Shown: piece by piece, positions 48,391 through 60,230 of the stretch | How the letters are laid out: every line of letters starts with the position of its first letter | Numbering within the stretch: position 1 is the stretch's first letter | Source of the DNA: Pontederia crassipes | Taxonomy: Eukaryota; Streptophyta; Magnoliopsida; Commelinales; Pontederiaceae | DNA: 64,000 nt | Direction of reading: 5' to 3' | NCBI GenBank assembly: GCA_030549335.1 | Contig: CM060197.1 | Coordinates: 16,690,501-16,754,500, forward strand | Notes under the pieces: model-generated | What the model saw: only the letters and a program-made list of their open reading frames with translations | Database searches by the model: none | Told to the model about the DNA's origin: nothing | Position numbers and translations under genes: made by a program

Positions 48391-50758
48391 ATCACCTCTT
48401 AGGACACCCAAAGGTTGTAATAAGTATCTATAACTTATAGCTTGGAACCTTACTCTAAGACTCTAATCCCCAAGAACTTTAACATTGATTGTAACGGTTC
48501 AACTTCGGTTTGAAATAGAGTTAAAGTTCCAAAGACCTATCACCTCTTAAGACACCCAAAGGTTGTAATAAGTATCTATAACTTATAGCTTTGAACCTTA
48601 TTCTAAGACTCTAATCCCTAAGAGCTTTATCATTGATTGTAACGGTTCAACTTCGGTTTGAAATAGAGTTAAAGTTCCAAAGATCTATCACCTCTTAGGA
48701 CACCCAAAGGTTGTAATAAGTATCTATAACTTATAGCTTTGAACCTTACTCTAAGACTCTAATCCCCAAGAGCTTTATCATTGATTGTAACGGTTCAACT
48801 TCGGTTTGAAATAGAGTTAAAGTTTCAAAGATCTATCACCTCTTAGGACACCCAAAGGTTGTAATAAGTTTCTATAACTTATAGCTTTGAACCTTACTCT
48901 AAGACTCTAATCCCCAAGAGCTCTATCATTGATTGTAACGGTTCAACTTCGGTTTGAAATAGAGTTAATGTTCTTGAGATCTATCATCTCTTAGGACACC
49001 CAAAGTATGTAATAAGTATCTATAACTTATAGCTTTGAACCTTACTCTAAGACTCTAATCCCCAAGAGCTTTAACATTGATTGTAACGGTTCAACATCGG
49101 TTTGAAATAGAGTTAAAGTTCCAAAGACCTGTCACCTCTTAAGACACCCAAAGGTAGTAATAAGTATCTATAACTTATAGCTTTGAACCTTACTCTAAGA
49201 CTCTAATCCCCAAGAGCTTTATCAATGATTGTAACGGTTCAACTTCGGTTTGAAATAGAGTTAAAGTTTCAAAGATCTATCACCTCTTAGGACACCCAAA
49301 GGTTGTAATAAGTATCTATAACTTATAGCTTTGAACCTTACTCTAAGACTCTAATTCCCAAGAGCTTTATCATTGATTGTAACGGTTCAACTTCGGTTTG
49401 AAATAGAGTTAAAGTTCCAAAGATCTATCACCTCTTAGGACACCCAAAGTATGTAATAGGTATCTATAACTTATAGTTTTGAACCTTACTCTAAGACTCT
49501 AATCCCCAAGAGCTCTATCATTGATTGTAACGGTTCAACTTCGGTTTGAAATAGAGTTAAAGTTCCAAAGATCTATCACCTCCTAGGACACCCAAAGGTT
49601 GTAATAAGTATCTATAACTTATAGCTTTCAACCTTACTCTAAGACTCTAATCCCCAAGAGCTTTATCATTGATTGTAACAGTTCAACTTCGGTTTGAAAT
49701 AGAGTTAAAGTTCCAAAGATCTATCACCTCTTAGGACACCCAAAGGTTGTAATAAGTTTCTATAACTTATAGCTTTGAACCTTACTCTAAGACTCTAATC
49801 CCCAAGAGCTTTAACATTGATTGTAACGGTTCAACTTCGGTTTGAAATAGAGTTAAAGTTCCAAAGACCTATCACCTCTTAAGACAACAAAAGGTTGTAA
49901 TAAGTATCTATAACTTATAGCTTTGAACCTTACTCTAAGACTCTAATCCCCAAGAGCTTTATCATTGATTGTAACGGTTCAACTTCGGTTTGAAATAGAG
50001 TTAAAGTTCCAAAGATCTATCACCTCTTAGGACACCCAAAGGATGTAATAAGTATCTATAACTTATAGCTTTGAACCCTACTCTAAGACTCTAATCCCCA
50101 AGAGCTTTATCATTGATTGTAACGGTTCAACTTCGGTTTGAAATGGAGTTAAAGTTCCAAAGATCTATCACCTCTTAGGACACCCAAGGGTTGTAATAAG
50201 TATCTATAACTTATAGCTTTGAACCTTACTCTAAGACTCTAATCCCCAAGAGCTTTATCATTGATTGTAACGGTTCAACTTCGGTTTGAAATAGAGTTAA
50301 AGTTTCAAAGATCTATCACCTCTTAGGACACCCAAAGGTTGTAATAAGTTTCTATAACTTATAGCTTTGAACCTTACTCTAAGATTCTAATCCCCAAGAG
50401 CTTTATCATTGATTGTAACGGTTCAACTTCGGTTTGAAATGGAGTTAAAGTTCCAAAGATCTATCACCTCTTAGGACACCCAAAGGTTGTAATAAGTATC
50501 TATAACTTATAGCTTTGAACCTTACTCTAAGACTCTAATCCCCAAGAGCTTTAACATTGATTGTAACGGTTCAACTTCGGTTTGAAATAGAGTTAAAGTT
50601 CCAAAGATCTATCACCTCCTAGGACATCCAAAGGTTGTAATAAGTATCTATAACTTATAGCTTTCAACCTTACTCTAAGACTCTAATCCCCAAGAGCTTT
50701 ATCATTGATTGTAACAGTTCAACTTCGGTTTGAAATAGAGTTAAAGTTCCAAAGATCT
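48391..50758 (+). repeat. Family II unit H5, 16 monomers, recombinant
   Basis: u1-u8 follow H3 (aattccc in u7). The monomer at 49,427 then begins as u8 (gtatgtaatagg, tagttttg) but ends as u10 (gctctatc), skipping u9 and half of each flanking monomer. The remainder (u11-u13, uA, u14-u17) follows H4, including aacaaaagg and aagattcta. H5 is therefore an H3/H4 mosaic, and its 16-monomer length matches H3 only by coincidence. Confidence 0.82.
49427..49574 (+). repeat. Chimeric u8/u10 monomer (exchange junction)
   Basis: The left half is u8 (gtatgtaatagg, tagttttg), the right half is u10 (gctctatc, then a cctcctagg monomer). The switch lies between monomer positions about 55 and 90, inside the invariant actctaa to ccccaagag block. 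Length is exactly 148, so the exchange was in register. Confidence 0.85.
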
Positions 50759-53274
50759 ATCACCTCTTAGGACACCCAAAGGTTGTAATAAGTATCTATA
50801 ACTTATAGCTTGGAACCTTACTCTAAGACTCTAATCCCCAAGAACTTTAACATTGATTGTAACGGTTCAACTTCGGTTTGAAATAGAGTTAAAGTTCCAA
50901 AGACCTATCACCTCTTAAGACACCCAAAGGTTGTAATAAGTATCTATAACTTATAGCTTTGAACCTTATTCTAAGACTCTAATCCCTAAGAGCTTTATCA
51001 TTGATTGTAACGGTTCAACTTCGGTTTGAAATAGAGTTAAAGTTCCAAAGATCTATCACCTCTTAGGACACCCAAAGGTTGTAATAAGTATCTATAACTT
51101 ATAGCTTTGAACCTTACTCTAAGACTCTAATCCCCAAGAGCTTTATCATTGATTGTAACGGTTCAACTTCGGTTTGAAATAGAGTTAAAGTTTCAAAGAT
51201 CTATCACCTCTTAGGACACCCAAAGGTTGTAATAAGTTTCTATAACTTATAGCTTTGAACCTTACTCTAAGACTCTAATCCCCAAGAGCTCTATCATTGA
51301 TTGTAACGGTTCAACTTCGGTTTGAAATAGAGTTAATGTTCTTGAGATCTATCATCTCTTAGGACACCCAAAGTATGTAATAAGTATCTATAACTTATAG
51401 CTTTGAACCTTACTCTAAGACTCTAATCCCCAAGAGCTTTAACATTGATTGTAACGGTTCAACATCGGTTTGAAATAGAGTTAAAGTTCCAAAGACCTGT
51501 CACCTCTTAAGACACCCAAAGGTAGTAATAAGTATCTATAACTTATAGCTTTGAACCTTACTCTAAGACTCTAATCCCCAAGAGCTTTATCAATGATTGT
51601 AACGGTTCAACTTCGGTTTGAAATAGAGTTAAAGTTTCAAAGATCTATCACCTCTTAGGACACCCAAAGGTTGTAATAAGTATCTATAACTTATAGCTTT
51701 GAACCTTACTCTAAGACTCTAATTCCCAAGAGCTTTATCATTGATTGTAACGGTTCAACTTCGGTTTGAAATAGAGTTAAAGTTCCAAAGATCTATCACC
51801 TCTTAGGACACCCAAAGTATGTAATAGGTATCTATAACTTATAGTTTTGAACCTTACTCTAAGACACTAATCCCCAAGAGCTTTAACATTGATTGTAACG
51901 GTTCAACTTCGGTTTGAAATAGAGTTAAAGTTCCAAAGATCTATCACCTCCTAGGACACCCAAAGGTTGTAATAAGTATCTATAACTTATAGCTTTCAAC
52001 CTTACTCTAAGACTCTAATCCCCAAGAGCTTTATCATTGATTGTAACAGTTCAACTTCGGTTTGAAATAGAGTTAAAGTTCCAAAGATCTATCACCTCTT
52101 AGGACACCCAAAGGTTGTAATAAGTTTCTATAACTTATAGCTTTGAACCTTACTCTAAGACTCTAATCCCCAAGAGCTCTATCATTGATTGTAACGGTTC
52201 AACTTCGGTTTGAAATAGAGTTAAAGTTCCAAAGATCTATCACCTCCTAGGACACCCAAAGGTTGTAATTAGTATCTATAACTTATAGCTTTCAACCTTA
52301 CTCTAAGACTCTAATCCCCAAGAGCTTTATCATTGATTGTAACAGTTCAACTTCGGTTTGAAATAGAGTTAAAGTTCCAAAGATCTATCACCTCTTAGGA
52401 CACCCAAAGGTTGTAATAAGTTTCTATAACTTATAGCTTTGAACCTTACTCTAAGACTCTAATCCCCAAGAGCTTTAACATTGATTGTAACGGTTCAACT
52501 TCGGTTTGAAATTGAGTTAAAGTTCCAAAGACCTATCACCTCTTAAGACACCAAAAGGTTGTAATAAGTATCTATAACTTATAGCTTTGAACCTTACTCT
52601 AAGACTCTAATCCCCAAGAGCTTTATCATTGATTGTAACGGTTCAACTTCGGTTTGAAATAGAGTTAAAGTTCCAAAGATCTATCACCTCTTAGGACACC
52701 CAAGGGTTGTAATAAGTATCTATAACTTATAGCTTTGAACCTTACTCTAAGACTCTAATCCCCAAGAGCTTTATCATTGATTGTAACGGTTCAACTTCGG
52801 TTTGAAATAGAGTTAAAGTTTCAAAGATCTATCACCTCTTAGGACACCCAAAGGTTGTAATAAGTTTCTATAACTTATAGCTTTGAACCTTACTCTAAGA
52901 CTCTAATCCCCAAGAGCTTTATCATTGATTGTAACGGTTCAACTTCGGTTTGAAATGGAGTTAAAGTTCCAAAGATCTATCACCTCTTAGGACACCCAAA
53001 GGTTGTAATAAGTATCTATAACTTATAGCTTTGAACCTTACTCTAAGACTCTAATCCCCAAGAGCTTTAACATTGATTGTAACGGTTCAACTTCGGTTTG
53101 AAATAGAGTTAAAGTTCCAAAGATCTATCACCTCCTAGGACACCCAAAGGTTGTAATAAGTATCTATAACTTATAGCTTTCAACCTTACTCTAAGACTCT
53201 AATCCCCAAGAGCTTTATCATTGATTGTAACAGTTCAACTTCGGTTTGAAATAGAGTTAAAGTTCCAAAGATCT
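50759..53274 (+). repeat. Family II unit H6, 17 monomers (2,516 bp)
   Basis: u1-u15, u16, u17 in order, without uA. It has the H3 variants aattccc (u7), agacactaat (u8, near 51,862), aattagta (u11) and aaattgag (u12). It is the most complete unit of the uA-less lineage and a good type example. Confidence 0.88.
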
Positions 53275-55494
53275 ATCACCTCTTAGGACACCCAAAGGTT
53301 GTAATAAGTATCTATAACTTATAGCTTGGAACCTTACTCTAAGACTCTAATCCCCAAGAACTTTAACATTGATTGTAACGGTTCAACTTCGGTTTGAAAT
53401 AGAGTTAAAGTTCCAAAGACCTATCACCTCTTAAGACACCCAAAGGTTGTAATAAGTATCTATAGCTTATAGCTTTGAACCTTATTCTAAGACTCTAATC
53501 CCTAAGAGCTTTATCATTGATTGTAACGGTTCAACTTCGGTTTGAAATAGAGTTAAAGTTCCAAAGATCTATCACCTCTTAGGACACCCAAAGGTTGTAA
53601 TAAGTATCTATAACTTATAGCTTTGAACCTTACTCTAAGACTCTAATCCCCAAGAGCTTTATCATTGATTGTAACGGTTCAACTTCGGTTTGAAATAGAG
53701 TTAAAGTTTCAAAGATCTATCACCTCTTAGGACACCCAAAGGTTGTAATAAGTTTCTATAACTTATAGCTTTGAACCTTACTCTAAGACTCTAATCCCCA
53801 AGAGCTCTATCATTGATTGTAACGGTTCAACTTCGGTTTGAAATAGAGTTAATGTTCTTGAGATCTATCATCTCTTAGGACACCCAAAGTATGTAATAAG
53901 TATCTATAACTTATAGCTTTGAACCTTACTCTAAGACTCTAATCCCCAAGAGCTTTAACATTGATTGTAACGGTTCAACATCGGTTTGAAATAGAGTTAA
54001 AGTTCCAAAGACCTGTCACCTCTTAAGACACCCAAAGGTAGTAATAAGTATCTATAACTTATAGCTTTGAACCTTACTCTAAGACTCTAATCCCCAAGAG
54101 CTTTATCAATGATTGTAACGGTTCAACTTCGGTTTGAAATAGAGTTAAAGTTTCAAAGATCTATCACCTCTTAGGACACCCAAAGGTTGTAATAAGTATC
54201 TATAACTTATAGCTTTGAACCTTACTCTAAGACTCTAATTCCCAAGAGCTTTATCATTGATTGTAACGGTTCAACTTCGGTTTGAAATAGAGTTAAAGTT
54301 CCAAAGATCTATCACCTCTTAGGACACCCAAAGTATGTAATAGGTATCTATAACTTATAGTTTTGAACCTTACTCTAAGACTCTAATCCCCAAGAGCTTT
54401 AACATTGATTGTAACGGTTCAACTTCGGTTTGAAATAGAGTTAAAGTTCCAAAGATCTATCACCTCCTAGGACACCCAAAGGTTGTAATAAGTATCTATA
54501 ACTTATAGCTTTCAACCTTACTCTAAGACTCTAATCCCCAAGAGCTTTATCATTGATTGTAACAGTTCAACTTCGGTTTGAAATAGAGTTAAAGTTCCAA
54601 AGATCTATCACCTCTTAGGACACCCAAAGGTTGTAATAAGTTTCTATAACTTATAGCTTTGAACCTTACTCTAAGACTCTAATCCCCAAGAGCTCTATCA
54701 TTGATTGTAACGGTTCAACTTCGGTTTGAAATAGAGTTAAAGTTCCAAAGATCTATCACCTCCTAGGACACCCAAAGGTTGTAATTAGTATCTATAACTT
54801 ATAGCTTTCAACCTTACTCTAAGACTCTAATCCCCAAGAGCTTTATCATTGATTGTAACAGTTCAACTTCGGTTTGAAATAGAGTTAAAGTTCCAAAGAT
54901 CTATCACCTCTTAGGACACCCAAAGGTTGTAATAAGTTTCTATAACTTATAGCTTTGAACCTTACTCTAAGACTCTAATCCCCAAGAGCTTTAACATTGA
55001 TTGTAACGGTTCAACTTCGGTTTGAAATTGAGTTAAAGTTCCAAAGACCTATCACCTCTTAAGACACCAAAAGGTTGTAATAAGTATCTATAACTTATAG
55101 CTTTGAACCTTACTCTAAGACTCTAATCCCCAAGAGCTTTATCATTGATTGTAACGGTTCAACTTCGGTTTGAAATAGAGTTAAAGTTCCAAAGATCTAT
55201 CACCTCTTAGGACACCCAAGGGTTGTAATAAGTATCTATAACTTATAGCTTTGAACCTTACTCTAAGACTCTAATCCCCAAGAGCTTTATCATTGATTGT
55301 AACGGTTCAACTTCGGTTTGAAATAGAGTTAAAGTTTCAAAGATCTATCACCTCTTAGGACACCCAAAGGTTGTAATAAGTTTCTATAACTTATAGCTTT
55401 GAACCTTACTCTAAGACTCTAATCCCCAAGAGCTTTATCATTGATTGTAACGGTTCAACTTCGGTTTGAAATGGAGTTAAAGTTCCAAAGATCT
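53275..55494 (+). repeat. Family II unit H7, 15 monomers (2,220 bp)
   Basis: u1-u15, after which u1 follows directly, so u16 and u17 are lost. u2 carries a private tatagcttatag near 53,461 that breaks the palindrome. That change recurs at 56,273 and identifies the source of the downstream duplication. Confidence 0.9.
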
Positions 55495-56234
55495 ATCACC
55501 TCTTAGGACACCCAAAGGTTGTAATAAGTATCTATAACTTATAGCTTGGAACCTTACTCTAAGACTCTAATCCCCAAGAACTTTAACATTGATTGTAACG
55601 GTTCAACTTCGGTTTGAAATAGAGTTAAAGTTCCAAAGACCTATCACCTCTTAAGACACCCAAAGGTTGTAATAAGTATCTATAACTTATAGCTTTGAAC
55701 CTTATTCTAAGACTCTAATCCCTAAGAGCTTTATCATTGATTGTAACGGTTCAACTTCGGTTTGAAATAGAGTTAAAGTTCCAAAGATCTATCACCTCTT
55801 AGGACACCCAAAGGTTGTAATAAGTATCTATAACTTATAGCTTTGAACCTTACTCTAAGACTCTAATCCCCAAGAGCTTTATCATTGATTGTAACGGTTC
55901 AACTTCGGTTTGAAATAGAGTTAAAGTTTCAAAGATCTATCACCTCTTAGGACACCCAAAGGTTGTAATAAGTTTCTATAACTTATAGCTTTGAACCTTA
56001 CTCTAAGACTCTAATCCCCAAGAGCTCTATCATTGATTGTAACGGTTCAACTTCGGTTTGAAATAGAGTTAATGTTCTTGAGATCTATCATCTCTTAGGA
56101 CACCCAAAGTATGTAATAAGTATCTATAACTTATAGCTTTGAACCTTACTCTAAGACTCTAATCCCCAAGAGCTTTAACATTGATTGTAACGGTTCAACA
56201 TCGGTTTGAAATAGAGTTAAAGTTCCAAAGACCT
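53423..56234 (+). repeat. 2,812-bp tandem duplication, copy 1 (19 monomers)
   Basis: Contains u2-u15 of H7 and u1-u5 of H8. Copy 2 follows directly at 56,235. Start and end are set by the order of marked monomers: u5 at 56,087 is followed by u2, which never happens elsewhere in the window. I saw no base difference between the copies by eye. Confidence 0.9.
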
Positions 56235-58306
56235 ATCACCTCTTAAGACACCCAAAGGTTGTAATAAGTATCTATAGCTTATAGCTTTGAACCTTATTCT
56301 AAGACTCTAATCCCTAAGAGCTTTATCATTGATTGTAACGGTTCAACTTCGGTTTGAAATAGAGTTAAAGTTCCAAAGATCTATCACCTCTTAGGACACC
56401 CAAAGGTTGTAATAAGTATCTATAACTTATAGCTTTGAACCTTACTCTAAGACTCTAATCCCCAAGAGCTTTATCATTGATTGTAACGGTTCAACTTCGG
56501 TTTGAAATAGAGTTAAAGTTTCAAAGATCTATCACCTCTTAGGACACCCAAAGGTTGTAATAAGTTTCTATAACTTATAGCTTTGAACCTTACTCTAAGA
56601 CTCTAATCCCCAAGAGCTCTATCATTGATTGTAACGGTTCAACTTCGGTTTGAAATAGAGTTAATGTTCTTGAGATCTATCATCTCTTAGGACACCCAAA
56701 GTATGTAATAAGTATCTATAACTTATAGCTTTGAACCTTACTCTAAGACTCTAATCCCCAAGAGCTTTAACATTGATTGTAACGGTTCAACATCGGTTTG
56801 AAATAGAGTTAAAGTTCCAAAGACCTGTCACCTCTTAAGACACCCAAAGGTAGTAATAAGTATCTATAACTTATAGCTTTGAACCTTACTCTAAGACTCT
56901 AATCCCCAAGAGCTTTATCAATGATTGTAACGGTTCAACTTCGGTTTGAAATAGAGTTAAAGTTTCAAAGATCTATCACCTCTTAGGACACCCAAAGGTT
57001 GTAATAAGTATCTATAACTTATAGCTTTGAACCTTACTCTAAGACTCTAATTCCCAAGAGCTTTATCATTGATTGTAACGGTTCAACTTCGGTTTGAAAT
57101 AGAGTTAAAGTTCCAAAGATCTATCACCTCTTAGGACACCCAAAGTATGTAATAGGTATCTATAACTTATAGTTTTGAACCTTACTCTAAGACTCTAATC
57201 CCCAAGAGCTTTAACATTGATTGTAACGGTTCAACTTCGGTTTGAAATAGAGTTAAAGTTCCAAAGATCTATCACCTCCTAGGACACCCAAAGGTTGTAA
57301 TAAGTATCTATAACTTATAGCTTTCAACCTTACTCTAAGACTCTAATCCCCAAGAGCTTTATCATTGATTGTAACAGTTCAACTTCGGTTTGAAATAGAG
57401 TTAAAGTTCCAAAGATCTATCACCTCTTAGGACACCCAAAGGTTGTAATAAGTTTCTATAACTTATAGCTTTGAACCTTACTCTAAGACTCTAATCCCCA
57501 AGAGCTCTATCATTGATTGTAACGGTTCAACTTCGGTTTGAAATAGAGTTAAAGTTCCAAAGATCTATCACCTCCTAGGACACCCAAAGGTTGTAATTAG
57601 TATCTATAACTTATAGCTTTCAACCTTACTCTAAGACTCTAATCCCCAAGAGCTTTATCATTGATTGTAACAGTTCAACTTCGGTTTGAAATAGAGTTAA
57701 AGTTCCAAAGATCTATCACCTCTTAGGACACCCAAAGGTTGTAATAAGTTTCTATAACTTATAGCTTTGAACCTTACTCTAAGACTCTAATCCCCAAGAG
57801 CTTTAACATTGATTGTAACGGTTCAACTTCGGTTTGAAATTGAGTTAAAGTTCCAAAGACCTATCACCTCTTAAGACACCAAAAGGTTGTAATAAGTATC
57901 TATAACTTATAGCTTTGAACCTTACTCTAAGACTCTAATCCCCAAGAGCTTTATCATTGATTGTAACGGTTCAACTTCGGTTTGAAATAGAGTTAAAGTT
58001 CCAAAGATCTATCACCTCTTAGGACACCCAAGGGTTGTAATAAGTATCTATAACTTATAGCTTTGAACCTTACTCTAAGACTCTAATCCCCAAGAGCTTT
58101 ATCATTGATTGTAACGGTTCAACTTCGGTTTGAAATAGAGTTAAAGTTTCAAAGATCTATCACCTCTTAGGACACCCAAAGGTTGTAATAAGTTTCTATA
58201 ACTTATAGCTTTGAACCTTACTCTAAGACTCTAATCCCCAAGAGCTTTATCATTGATTGTAACGGTTCAACTTCGGTTTGAAATGGAGTTAAAGTTCCAA
58301 AGATCT
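55495..58306 (+). repeat. Family II unit H8, 19 monomers (2,812 bp)
   Basis: u1-u5, then u2-u15 again, so u2-u5 appear twice within one unit. The second u2 (56,235) has the tatagcttatag variant of H7 while the first (55,643) does not. The extra stretch was therefore not a local copy of its neighbour but came in with the 2,812-bp duplication. Confidence 0.88.
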
Positions 58307-59046
58307 ATCACCTCTTAGGACACCCAAAGGTTGTAATAAGTATCTATAACTTATAGCTTGGAACCTTACTCTAAGACTCTAATCCCCAAGAACTTTAACA
58401 TTGATTGTAACGGTTCAACTTCGGTTTGAAATAGAGTTAAAGTTCCAAAGACCTATCACCTCTTAAGACACCCAAAGGTTGTAATAAGTATCTATAACTT
58501 ATAGCTTTGAACCTTATTCTAAGACTCTAATCCCTAAGAGCTTTATCATTGATTGTAACGGTTCAACTTCGGTTTGAAATAGAGTTAAAGTTCCAAAGAT
58601 CTATCACCTCTTAGGACACCCAAAGGTTGTAATAAGTATCTATAACTTATAGCTTTGAACCTTACTCTAAGACTCTAATCCCCAAGAGCTTTATCATTGA
58701 TTGTAACGGTTCAACTTCGGTTTGAAATAGAGTTAAAGTTTCAAAGATCTATCACCTCTTAGGACACCCAAAGGTTGTAATAAGTTTCTATAACTTATAG
58801 CTTTGAACCTTACTCTAAGACTCTAATCCCCAAGAGCTCTATCATTGATTGTAACGGTTCAACTTCGGTTTGAAATAGAGTTAATGTTCTTGAGATCTAT
58901 CATCTCTTAGGACACCCAAAGTATGTAATAAGTATCTATAACTTATAGCTTTGAACCTTACTCTAAGACTCTAATCCCCAAGAGCTTTAACATTGATTGT
59001 AACGGTTCAACATCGGTTTGAAATAGAGTTAAAGTTCCAAAGACCT
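56235..59046 (+). repeat. 2,812-bp tandem duplication, copy 2 (19 monomers)
   Basis: Repeats 53,423-56,234. It ends at 59,047, where u6 follows u5 as usual instead of u2. Apparent identity over 2.8 kb makes this the youngest rearrangement visible in the window, unless it is an assembly error. Confidence 0.88.
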
Positions 59047-60230
59047 GTCACCTCTTAAGACACCCAAAGGTAGTAATAAGTATCTATAACTTATAGCTTT
59101 GAACCTTACTCTAAGACTCTAATCCCCAAGAGCTTTATCAATGATTGTAACGGTTCAACTTCGGTTTGAAATAGAGTTAAAGTTTCAAAGATCTATCACC
59201 TCTTAGGACACCCAAAGGTTGTAATAAGTATCTATAACTTATAGCTTTGAACCTTACTCTAAGACTCTAATTCCCAAGAGCTTTATCATTGATTGTAACG
59301 GTTCAACTTCGGTTTGAAATAGAGTTAAAGTTCCAAAGATCTATCACCTCTTAGGACACCCAAAGTATGTAATAGGTATCTATAACTTATAGTTTTGAAC
59401 CTTACTCTAAGACTCTAATCCCCAAGAGCTTTAACATTGATTGTAACGGTTCAACTTCGGTTTGAAATAGAGTTAAAGTTCCAAAGATCTATCACCTCCT
59501 AGGACACCCAAAGGTTGTAATAAGTATCTATAACTTATAGCTTTCAACCTTACTCTAAGACTCTAATCCCCAAGAGCTTTATCATTGATTGTAACAGTTC
59601 AACTTCGGTTTGAAATAGAGTTAAAGTTCCAAAGATCTATCACCTCTTAGGACACCCAAAGGTTGTAATAAGTTTCTATAACTTATAGCTTTGAACCTTA
59701 CTCTAAGACTCTAATCCCCAAGAGCTCTATCATTGATTGTAACGGTTCAACTTCGGTTTGAAATAGAGTTAAAGTTCCAAAGATCTATCACCTCCTAGGA
59801 CACCCAAAGGTTGTAATTAGTATCTATAACTTATAGCTTTCAACCTTACTCTAAGACTCTAATCCCCAAGAGCTTTATCATTGATTGTAACAGTTCAACT
59901 TCGGTTTGAAATAGAGTTAAAGTTCCAAAGATCTATCACCTCTTAGGACACCCAAAGGTTGTAATAAGTTTCTATAACTTATAGCTTTGAACCTTACTCT
60001 AAGACTCTAATCCCCAAGAGCTTTAACATTGATTGTAACGGCTCAACTTCGGTTTGAAATTGAGTTAAAGTTCCAAAGACCTATCACCTCTTAAGACACC
60101 AAAAGGTTGTAATAAGTATCTATAACTTATAGCTTTGAACCTTACTCTAAGACTCTAATCCCCAAGAGCTTTATCATTGATTGTAACGGTTCAACTTCGG
60201 TTTGAAATAGAGTTAAAGTTCCAAAGATCT
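58307..60230 (+). repeat. Family II unit H9, partial (u1-u13)
   Basis: Thirteen monomers of the H6/H7 type, with aattagta in u11 and aaattgag in u12; u12 has a private acggctcaac near 60,040. After u13 the order departs: a uA-type monomer at 60,231 leads into the mixed zone, and family II is not resumed until 63,339. Confidence 0.87.

Noticed and set aside
53423..59046. Treating the identical 2.8-kb copies as certain biology
   Set aside because: Apparent perfect tandem copies in a satellite can be assembly errors, and the sequence alone cannot exclude this. It is kept as a finding with that caveat.
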